From Pseudochryseolinea flava (GTDB lineage: Bacteria; Bacteroidota; Bacteroidia; Cytophagales; Cyclobacteriaceae), in NCBI RefSeq assembly GCF_003286915.1, contig NZ_QMFY01000004.1, positions 186,001-250,000 of the forward strand: a stretch of 64,000 nt of DNA, written 5' to 3'. The number at the start of each line of letters is the position of its first letter. Within the stretch, counting starts at the first letter, position 1. The position numbers and the translations under genes are program-made. The notes below the pieces were generated by a model, which was not told the origin of the DNA, made no database searches, and was given only the letters and a program-made list of their open reading frames with translations. This document shows, piece by piece, positions 52,866 through 62,800 of the stretch.

Positions 52866-54107
52866 ATGAGAAAAGATTTTATCGTCCTCATCGCAGGACT
52901 CATACTTCTATCGGCCACGGCAGTTTTTAATCCGAACGGATTTGTTTTTGATGAAGTACTCTTCCCTCCTAATGTACTACTGATGGAAGAGCACGGGTTC
53001 GGCAAAACTTTTCTTTTAGAAATGATTGACCAAGCGCCGGGTCCGTTGTATGAATTCATTCACCTTCCACTAAAGGGAATTACGAAACTAGAGCCTCGCG
53101 CGATGAGGATCGTTAACCTGATACTCTTCTTTTTAATCATCTGCATCCTCGTTCAAATTTACCGTCAATCAGAAAAGAAGGAGCATGCGATATACCTTGG
53201 GCTCCACATCATAGCCATCACCACGCTCTGGCAGGTCGCAGGGCTTGTACTTACTGAGATGCCCGCCATGCTATTTGCAACTACGTCGTTTTTAATTGGC
53301 GTGGTGCTACTCAACAATCAAGATGACCATAAAAAGGTTTTGCTGTATAGTGTTTTAATGGGTATTACCGGCGGGCTAGCCATCTTAGGGCGTACTCCTT
53401 ACCTTGTTATTCTTCCTGCATTTTTCGGCGTACTCGTATTGATTCGCTTCTTCAAAGTCGGTAGCGTACCGATTGCTAAAGCATTCATCCCGTATGCTGT
53501 GATTGCATTGTCCATGATCATTCCCATTTTTTTGATTTGGGGTGGAATGGTACCACCATTACAACCAAAAGTTGAAGGTGCTATTCAACCATGGCATGGC
53601 CTACTTGCATGCGCTTACGCCGGTGTGATCGGATTTATTATTTATCCGAAATGGTTTGTTTTCAACAACACGATCTTAATGATCCTTGCGGGTGCATATG
53701 TATTCTTTTTCACGCTCGGATTAATGGAACTCGGCTATGAATATGCGCCGATGGCAACGACGGTAATCCGAATTGCTGGTTTGAATGCATTTAATATGTA
53801 TGTGAAGTTGATCTCACCTTTACTCGCAACATTTGGATTTTACTTCCTTGTTTGCTGTTGGTATCGCGGAAAAGAGAACCTCAATGATGCGATGTACTTA
53901 TTTGCCCTGCTCACATCGTTGGCAATTCTGGCATCATCAGCAAAAATTAGTCACCAGTTTAGTAGTCGTTACGTAGCGCAAGCAGCACCATTTCTCGTAA
54001 TCCTTTTCGCAAAAGTAGATGAAAAAGATAATTGGCGTTGGATACGATTAGCTATTGGTATCACGATGGGATTTCTATCGCTGAATACCTACGCAAAAGT
54101 AATTTGA
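52866..54107 (+). CDS. Multi-pass membrane protein, GT-C glycosyltransferase-like
   Basis: The 413-residue protein has about ten hydrophobic helices. After the first helix lies an acidic pair (Asp29-Glu30) in GFVFDEVLFPPN, and further on LTEMPAML and GRTPYLVILPAF, which recall the first-loop DxE and arginine features of GT-C enzymes that use polyprenyl-phosphate sugars. I cannot assign it to a named family. It follows the PorP/SprF-SPOR gene by 16 bases and may be co-transcribed. A role in modifying surface glycans is inference. Confidence 0.55.
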   Translation: MRKDFIVLIAGLILLSATAVFNPNGFVFDEVLFPPNVLLMEEHGFGKTFLLEMIDQAPGPLYEFIHLPLKGITKLEPRAMRIVNLILFFLIICILVQIYRQSEKKEHAIYLGLHIIAITTLWQVAGLVLTEMPAMLFATTSFLIGVVLLNNQDDHKKVLLYSVLMGITGGLAILGRTPYLVILPAFFGVLVLIRFFKVGSVPIAKAFIPYAVIALSMIIPIFLIWGGMVPPLQPKVEGAIQPWHGLLACAYAGVIGFIIYPKWFVFNNTILMILAGAYVFFFTLGLMELGYEYAPMATTVIRIAGLNAFNMYVKLISPLLATFGFYFLVCCWYRGKENLNDAMYLFALLTSLAILASSAKISHQFSSRYVAQAAPFLVILFAKVDEKDNWRWIRLAIGITMGFLSLNTYAKVI

Positions 54108-54109
54108 AT

Positions 54110-55321
54110 TTAGGCGCTATGCTTTGAAGGTCTTCCTTGTGGTTTGCGTCCACGATCATCGAGGACAGTCGCAAAGAGATTACTCATCCTTCTCACATAA
54201 AACCAGTGATACCGTACCGTAAGCCCTCGGAAGAAATGCTGAGCAGACTTTACCACGGCTAGTGTCGGATAAACTCTTTCATAAAAGAGGAGAATTAAAA
54301 ATACACCAGCGACAAACGCAGCCACCGCGAGCTCATTCCAACTATACCGTACTAACACGGTAAGCGCTGTCAAATTCAAAAATATATTTCCGACCGTAAA
54401 TGCTGTGAGTGATGAGCGACCAAATGCTAAGAACGTATGGATCGGTTTGGATATGCTGCTTCCGATCGGAATGATGAATGAACTTATGAGCGCAACGGTC
54501 AACCCAAGCGTTGTGCTGAATATGTAATAGATAACATTGTTATCGTCGCGATAACCGTTAGTGGTGTACTCATGATGTAACGGTTGTGCGGGAACGATGA
54601 AAAAGATAGCAATGACTGCCAACCCAAAAGCGCATATGACAGCAAGCGTTTTCTTTTGAAAATCATATTTGCGTTCGAAGGAGATAAAGCTTGCCACCAA
54701 CATTCCAGTTGTGACGACGCTCAGCGACAACATAATGCTAGGGCCGCCTTGTCCGCCAGTACCAAACATCGATGAGGTAAAAATCCCAATATTGCCGTCA
54801 ATGGGTGAAAGCGATTGAAGAATCGGATATAATAACCATGGTGCAAAACCAAGAACAACGGTCCATTTCATCCCGTATTTATTTCTGAACCACACCAAGG
54901 GTATGGCGACCAAAAGTAAGATGGTATATATTTTTAATATGTTGCCGAAATGGTTGTTGCCTAAAAAGATGACTTCAGCGAACGCACCTTTTAGAACTTT
55001 GAATCCGCCGATAACGCCTGCAACAGTTGTGAGGAAGTATCCGACGTAGCACTGGAAACTTCTATTAACTAAACCCGCAGCCGTCTTTCTCATCCCAGAT
55101 TTCCGGAGTTTTCCGAGATAGATGATTTCGAGCATCATTCCGAAAAGCAAGATAAACGTTGGCGTTGCAGAAGTTGTAAGCACTTTAAGCGCCGTAAAGG
55201 TTTGCATAGAATAATTTTCCCAAATGTGAAAATCATTCATACCATGATCTGTAAGTGCCAGCATAATGGCAAAGCTTCTCGCGAAGTCAACAAAGTAGAT
55301 GCGCTTGGAAGAGGAAGACAT
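54110..55321 (-). CDS. Multi-pass membrane acyltransferase (OpgC / HGSNAT-like superfamily)
   Basis: The 403-residue protein has about ten membrane helices and starts with RIYFVDFARSFAIMLALTDHG, the pattern (D-x-x-R-xx-AI-xx-x-x-DH) of the acyltransferase 3/OpgC/heparan-glucosaminide acetyltransferase superfamily in which the His is essential. It is convergent with the GT-C-like gene (2 bases between stops) and about 100 bases from a divergent second acyltransferase gene. Probable role: O- or N-acylation of a surface glycan. The subgroup is uncertain. Confidence 0.7.
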   Translation of the reverse strand: MSSSSKRIYFVDFARSFAIMLALTDHGMNDFHIWENYSMQTFTALKVLTTSATPTFILLFGMMLEIIYLGKLRKSGMRKTAAGLVNRSFQCYVGYFLTTVAGVIGGFKVLKGAFAEVIFLGNNHFGNILKIYTILLLVAIPLVWFRNKYGMKWTVVLGFAPWLLYPILQSLSPIDGNIGIFTSSMFGTGGQGGPSIMLSLSVVTTGMLVASFISFERKYDFQKKTLAVICAFGLAVIAIFFIVPAQPLHHEYTTNGYRDDNNVIYYIFSTTLGLTVALISSFIIPIGSSISKPIHTFLAFGRSSLTAFTVGNIFLNLTALTVLVRYSWNELAVAAFVAGVFLILLFYERVYPTLAVVKSAQHFFRGLTVRYHWFYVRRMSNLFATVLDDRGRKPQGRPSKHSA

Positions 55322-55427
55322 CGAGACGGTTAGTTATAGACAGCCCAAAAAATAATCAAGTTATTGATACCTTGTATCATGTTAAAATTCAAAATCTTCA
55401 TTATAACTTCAGGCCAAATGTATTTAC

Positions 55428-56555
55428 ATGCGAAGGTATATTAATTCACTCGATGGCATCCGTGGCTTCGGAATTTTCTTTGTTATCTGTTATCACTTCA
55501 TGCGTCTCAGTGGATTTGACTGGACTGTGCTCGGATTTTCCTGGATTTGGATACAGATGTTTTTTGTACAGTCCGGCTACTTGATCACCGACATCTTGCT
55601 CAACACCAAGCATAAGCCTTTCGGGATTTATGCAGGTCAATTTTATTGGCGCAGAATGCTTCGCATATTCCCTGTGTATTTTGCTTACATTATTGCTTTC
55701 GCAGTACTGTATCTTGTACTTCATAAACCAGAGGATTTTGGTGACCGTGCGCCTTTCCTTTTTTCTTTCACCTATAATTACACGCGCCTTCTTCCGTCCA
55801 TCGACTTCATGAGTCTTGATGGCATTTGGTTCATGCATTTTTGGTCACTCGCAGTCGAAGAACAATTTTATCTCGTCTGGCCTTTCTTGATTTATTTCCT
55901 TGATGAAAAGAAGATCAAGTTTGTTATCGTCGCGATGATCCTCGCCGTACCTGTATTTCGTTACTGGTTTACAGATTATGTATTGGCTCATGGTTATGGC
56001 GCGGAGCTTACAGGTGAAATTACATATGCCTTTACGCTTAGTCAATTCGATGCTTTTATGATTGGCGCGGCAATTCCAATCTTTAAGCTTCGTGAACGCA
56101 TACAACAACCCGGAAAATGGGCTTTGGTCGCTTTGGTGGTCGTCTTAGGCGCTGGCTTCACAAATTATGCGCTGTTAAGAAATGCAGGAATGAACATCCA
56201 TTGGTCAAGCTTTGGAATCTCCGTTGCCATGATCGAGAACTTGCAGCATGTTTGGTCTTACACGCTGATCAACTTCCTCTTTACGTTCGTCATATTGTAC
56301 CTCATACGTGTTGACTATAAGGGAATCTTCGACAACGCAATCCTCGTGAACATTGGAAAGATTGTGTACGGCATGTACATCTACCATTTTGCTGTTCTTT
56401 ACGCCATGTCGAAAGTAGACCAAAAGCTGATTCACTCATTCCCTATTTCGTTTGCCATCGCTTTTGTCGTCATCTTTGCGATGTCTTATGTGAGCTATAA
56501 TTACTTCGAAAAGCGGTTCCTGGGGTTCAAAGACTACTTTCCCAAACTCCGGTAG
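55428..56555 (+). CDS. Acyltransferase 3 family protein (OafA/YrhL type)
   Basis: The 375-residue integral membrane protein begins SLDGIRGFGIFFVICYHF, the acyltransferase 3 signature with its catalytic His, followed by FVQSGYLITDIL, YWRRMLRIFPVYFAYI and HFWSLAVEEQFYLVWPF, all diagnostic of OafA-like O-acetyltransferases. It moves an acetyl group across the inner membrane to a periplasmic glycan. No extra SGNH domain is attached. It sits 106 bases from the divergent acyltransferase gene and upstream of the second giant esterase. Confidence 0.93.
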   Translation: MRRYINSLDGIRGFGIFFVICYHFMRLSGFDWTVLGFSWIWIQMFFVQSGYLITDILLNTKHKPFGIYAGQFYWRRMLRIFPVYFAYIIAFAVLYLVLHKPEDFGDRAPFLFSFTYNYTRLLPSIDFMSLDGIWFMHFWSLAVEEQFYLVWPFLIYFLDEKKIKFVIVAMILAVPVFRYWFTDYVLAHGYGAELTGEITYAFTLSQFDAFMIGAAIPIFKLRERIQQPGKWALVALVVVLGAGFTNYALLRNAGMNIHWSSFGISVAMIENLQHVWSYTLINFLFTFVILYLIRVDYKGIFDNAILVNIGKIVYGMYIYHFAVLYAMSKVDQKLIHSFPISFAIAFVVIFAMSYVSYNYFEKRFLGFKDYFPKLR

Positions 56556-56661
56556 TTGAACGTTGGGGTGCTATTTTCCCCCGACAAAAAAAAGAATAAT
56601 GGAAATAGTCTGACGACCTGAAAAATCAGACTTTCTCCCTTAAAATCTCCTGCTCAATCGA

Positions 56662-56669
56662 TAGTTTTG
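56662..56669 (+). promoter_or_regulatory. Weak candidate -7 element (TAGTTTTG) before the giant esterase gene
   Basis: TAGTTTTG fits TAnnTTTG but lies 154 bases before the ATG, so it would give a long leader. The 267-base gap between 56556 and 56822 holds nothing else that I recognise. Confidence 0.25.
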
Positions 56670-56822
56670 CATAGTCTATTGATTCACGACTTATCGGTAA
56701 AATGCGTCGACGAAGAATCATTTTGAGCACGTGAATTTCGGTTACTTGCGCGCATCTTACGGCGATTAATGAGATCAGTACATATTGTTCACAACGAATA
56801 TTAAACAGTTCCCTCGACCCTC

Positions 56823-59800
56823 ATGAAAAAATCTGGCACGCCGATAAGAGCTTATGTCCTTTCGGTAATTATGTCCCTTTCTTTGGCACTTGCTGGTAAT
56901 GCACAGAATTGCCCCCCGAGCAATACCATGCCTGAGTTCCAAGATTTCACTTATACGCCCGTGCAATCTTGGAACACATCTGCTTATGCTTCTTATCAGT
57001 ATAATAACCCCGACCCTACATCAGCCAGCTGGATGCGTTTCCGCATGCTATCTCCCAACGGATTTGACCGGTGTGCGAGCGACGGAAAAAAATATCCATT
57101 AATCATTTTTCTTCACGGAAGCGGCGAGTCGGGCGTTTACGATGGCAGCCCGAACAACGGGGTGGGTGAACAAGATAATGATAAACAAATGGTGCATGGC
57201 GGTCAACGCCATCAAACCGCAGTACAAAATGGAACGTTTCCCGGTTTTGTAATTTATCCTCAAATACGAAAATCTATAAACAACCAGAACTATTGGGGTC
57301 TCGATAATATTAAGGCCGTTAAGTACATTGTTGATAAACTGATTGCGGACTATAAGGTCGACGAAGACAGAGTTTACATTCACGGCCTTTCGATGGGTGG
57401 TGAAGGTGCGTGGATCTTCGTTGCCAATTACCCACAATACTTTGCTGCTATCCACCCAATGTCAGCCGCTGGATCAAACTTCTGGAATGGGACTACGGGC
57501 GACATGAACGTATACAAACATGTACCGATAAGACACGCTCAAGGTGGATTGGACGGCGCTCCCACAAAAGAGATGGGAAATGAAATGGTGCAGCAAATTC
57601 GGAGCATCGGAGGAAACATTCGCTACTCCTATTATCCAAATGGTGGTCACTCGATTTGGAATAACGAATACAATAAATCCGATTTCTTCTCGTGGTTCTT
57701 AAGCTATCGCAAGTATCACCCGTGGGTTGAAAGGCAACAAACATCATTTTGTCCGGGTGAGAATTTTTCGGTGAAGATCGGATTTACAGCAGGCTTCAGT
57801 GGATATGAATGGACCAAGAATGACACAACAAGCGCTGTTATCTCAACATCGAATGAAATCACTGTCACACAAGTGGTAAGTGCGGCGTCTGGCGTGGGCA
57901 GCTACTACGGACGATTCAGACGTGGAGCGACGTGGACACGATGGTCACCAGCCGTTGTTATTGACAGCAATAAAGGTCCATCGGCAACACCAACAATTTC
58001 TGCAAATGGAAGTGTGAACCTCGTTCCACTTGATGGAAGTCCCGAAGTTATATTATCGGGCCCAGCATCGAAAGCGCTTTACACTTGGAATGTGGTTCCA
58101 AATACATCCTTGCCGGCAACACAAAACATCACGGTAAGCACGGCAGGTTCTTACACCTTGCAAACAAAAGATGCCGCTGGTAGTGGTCTCGAATCCAACG
58201 GAGAAACACCAACGGAATATAGGGGCGCTCCTCAGGGCTGTATTAGTGCTTCATCTTCCCCCGTCGTCGTAACCACATCGAACGGTGTTGGCGCGCCGGC
58301 TTCGCCCACTAATTTTTTCGCAACAACAACAAGCCCCAATAGTGTGGCGCTGAGTTGGGACGATCGTTCAAGCAATGAACTGAACTTTGAAATTTACAGA
58401 ACAACAACTCCAGGAAGTGCCTATAAACTTATAAGCATTCGTCCTGCAAGCTCATCACCGAATCCACAAACTTTCACTGATGTGACCGTTGCTGCAAATA
58501 CGATTTATTATTACCGTATGCGTGCCGTGAACAACTTTGGGGGATCTGCATACACACCTGAAATATCGGTGAGTACGGCCGTCGACAACGTAGCGCCCGT
58601 TGCGCCAGTTTTATCTTTAGTCAGCGCTTCTAGAACTGAGGTCAATTTATCATGGGCAGGCGCATCTGACAACGTGGCTCTCTATGAATACGATGTTTAC
58701 CAAAATGGCGTGTTGATTGCTACGGTACCCGCGACAACCACCACTTATAAAGCCACTGGACTCGTTGCTTTTTCAACATACAACTATGTTGTACGCGCAC
58801 GCGATGTAGCTAATAATACATCGCCGCCAAGTAATCAAATTGTTGCGAGTGCCATTAACTCAGGCTTGTATTACACCTACTATCATCACAACAATGATTA
58901 TTCTACCGTGAATGATATCGTGTCGAAAAGCTCGGTGATCAAAAATGGCTATGTTAGTCGGTTTCTGATTTCGCCGAGAACACGTGAAGACATGTTTGCC
59001 TTTATTTATGAAGGATTTATCAATATACCTACAACTGGATCATACACGTTCTATTTGCAGTCAGATGAAGGAAGTGCATTGTATGTGAACAACGTACTTG
59101 TTGTCAATCATGATGGCACACATGGTTGTAGTGAGAAAACCGGAACTCCCATTTCCTTAAGCGCTGGTTCTTATCCGATCAGAGCATTATACTTTGAAAA
59201 AACTTCAGGGCAGTGTCTCACGGTGAGATGGGCTGGCCCTGGCATTGCGAAGGCAGAAATTCCAGATGCCGCATTTAAAGATGCAGTGACACCTCCGCCA
59301 GCGGTAGCGGCACCTTCAAATTTTTCTGCGAGTGTTTTTTCCTTCAGTCAGATCAATCTCACATGGACAGACAATAGTAACAACGAAACAGGATTTGAAA
59401 TTTCACGTTCGTCATCGTCTAACGGAACCTACCAGGTAATTGCTGTTAGACCTGCGAACTCAACGACATTTTCACATACGGGTCTAGCGCCAAGTAGCAC
59501 GCACTTTTATAAAATACGCGCACTCAGTTCGAACAATGCATCAGCATTGGTAGGCCCGGTCAATCGAACAACATCAGCATCTCCGTCGGCTCCTAACGCT
59601 CCTACTGGACTTGCTGCAAATGCAATTTCAGCGACACAAGTAAATCTTTCTTGGACGGACAATAGTACCAATGAAACAGGTTTCGAAATTCAGAAGTCAT
59701 CTTCACCATCAACTGGTTTCGTAACCCTCGCTATTGTCAACGCGAACGTGACTACCTATAGTGACACCCAAGTGAATGGGCATTCAACGATTTACTATCA

Positions 59801-62800
59801 GGTAAGATCACGAGGCACAGGTACTACGCACTCAGCCTATAATGGGCCCGTCAGTGCAACAACACCTAATCGTGTGCCTACAATTCAAAACGTACCTGAT
59901 CAGGCAATGACGGCTGCGTCTGGAACTGCACAGACATTGGAGATCATCGTAAGTGATCCGGACAATGATCCTATAAGTTTTAGCTTCACGACAGGAGGCT
60001 CGCCAGGACTGCCTGTAGGAGGATCTTTTACTGACGACGGTTATGGGCGCGCAGTGTTAAGTTTTACAAATGTCGCTGCCGGATCATACAACATTATCGC
60101 AACGGGTAGCGATGGTCTTGCCTCAGCACAAGATCCGTTCACCATTACGTTTGGATCGAACACACCACCTGTTGTTACCGCTGCTAACCCGTCAAATTTC
60201 ACGAATAGCTTAGTGACTGAAGAAGGGCGCACTACACCATTAATTTTAACGGTTACGGATAACGAAGGTAACAATACACTAGTGACGCCGGTAATTACTG
60301 GACTCCCCTCTTTCGCGACACAAGGTTGGACGGGAACAGGAACGTCCGCAAGAACGCTAACACTTAACTTCTCACCATCTGTCGGTCAAGCAGGAATTTA
60401 CAATATGTCTGTTGACTTTAAAGACGCCAGCAATGGCATCACCACAAAGACGTTCACAGTAACTGTTCTGCCAGTTGATAATTTCTTTACCGTGTCGATG
60501 AACTTTGTGTACAATACACCGATGAATGCCACACCAAACTACGCGGAAGGGAGCCCCTGGAATAACACGGGGTCACCAGGTACGACTAGTGGGACAACAA
60601 TCGATCTTGCTAACTTGAAAGATGATCAAGGCGCTACGCTACGTTTTATCAATTTTAATACAGGTTTCAATTGGACAGACGCTAATCCATACACCGTAGC
60701 ACTCACCGGCGACCCCGGAACGCTTTACACGAAGAAGGTGAGAGAATCTTTCTACAAGAAAGGAGGCGGTACATCAGTCCTGACCTTCAAGAACCTCAAC
60801 CCAGCTTTACAATATCGATTTGCTATTTACGGAGCAGGGCCAAGTGTAGGAACAGCATCGAGCACGCAATATTTGATTACCGGTGCAACGCCTACCACCC
60901 TTACACAAAGCAACGCCAACAACACGACCACTGTGACGACGAGCGGTTATATCTTTCCGGCATCAAATGGTACCATTACGATAGCGGTATCTCGACCTAG
61001 CGGTGTTACTACGGGAAACGTCTATATCAACGCGCTTGTCATGTCAGCACAGTACCCAGCGCCAGAGCCTCCTCTTGCCCCAAGTGGTTTGACACTCAGT
61101 GCTCCAACCTACAACACCGTGAATGTCTCTTGGACTGACAACAGCTTCAACGAAACCAGCTTTCAAATTTTCCGATCAACCACTGTCAATGGAACGTATT
61201 CGAATGTAGGCACAGTACCTGCCGAACAAACTACGTTTGTCGATACACCAGTTCAAGGAAGAACAACCTACTACTACAAGGTAAGAGCCGTTAACGCCCA
61301 TGGATTTAATGAAACGACACCGCTGGTTGTAACAACGCCTAATGGTGCTCCGATCATCAACGATCCAGGAACAATTACTGTACGCGTTGGACAAACCATC
61401 CAACATAATATCAGTGCTACCGATCCCGAGGGAGATCCGATTGTATTTTCCACATTAAATCTTCCTGCCTTCGCTACGCTAGTCGATAACGGAAATGGCA
61501 CCGGCTATATTCGTCTGATTCCTCAAACAACCGACATCGGTTCGTACAGTTTCACACTACGAGCAACAGACAATCTCACGGCGCAATCAGAGCTTACTAA
61601 TGTATCGATTATCGTGCTTGACGCTGAATTGGATGAAGCATTCTTTGTAAACCTGCGCGGCGCTGGTACGATATCCGATGCTCCCGCTCCTTGGAACAAC
61701 AGGACAAATGGCGATGGTACCGCACTGTTTAACACATCAGGACAAAACACTTCCGGCGTTACGATTTCCGGAACCAACTGGACATCGTTCGTCAACACAG
61801 GCGGTGTAAATTCTGGGAACAATTCGGGTGTATATCCTGACAATGTGATACAAAGTGGCTGGACGACAAATTCAACGACAACGGGTGCAACATTGGCGAT
61901 TCTCGGTTTAGATAATAACAAGCGCTATAACATCGTGCTTCTCGGTAGTATCAATGAATTCTGGTTTGCAAACACAACGTATACCATTAACGGTGTCACA
62001 AAAACTTTAAATACGACCAAGAACAAATCGAATACCGTAAGATTTATAGGAATACAACCATCCAGTGGAATTATTTCGATCAATGTAAAACGTGGTGCAA
62101 ACGTAAACGCAAGTCCTGCGATAACACAACGTGATGGCTATCTGAACGCATTGGTAATCGAGTCGTACACACCAGGCAACTCACCGCGTAAACCAACCAA
62201 TTTAGTTGCAGAGGCTACTTCAAAAACTGCAATTAAGTTAACATGGTTCGATAACGCGTCTGATGAAACTGGCTTTGAAATCGCGCGTGCCACGAATCAA
62301 GCTGGACCTTTCTCGGTGATTCATACAACTGCCGCGAGTGTCGACAACTATACCGATGCTGGCTTAACACCGAACACAGGTTATATCTATCGAATACGTG
62401 CAGTCAAAACAGCGCAGCCGGCATCAGCATATACCAATGATGCATTGGCGACGACGTACAACAAAATCATAAAGGTTAATTTGAACTACAGTACTGCAGG
62501 CGGTCATTTACAGGCACCTGCTCCTTGGAACAACACGGCGAGCGTTCCTGTTGCTGGCATGTCGTTCAACAACTTGATGGACGAAAACAGTACACCTACT
62601 ACCGTTGATCTTAGTATAGAAACACAAGGCAGCGGCTCTGGAAATGACACTGGATTCTCCACCGGTAACAACAGTGGCGTTTACCCAGACGCAGTGCTGT
62701 CCAACTATTATTACTACGAGCAGTTCGAAGCACCAAACCAATATTTGTTGTCACAGCTCGATCCTAACTATACTTATGACTTAGTATTCCTGGGTAGTGA

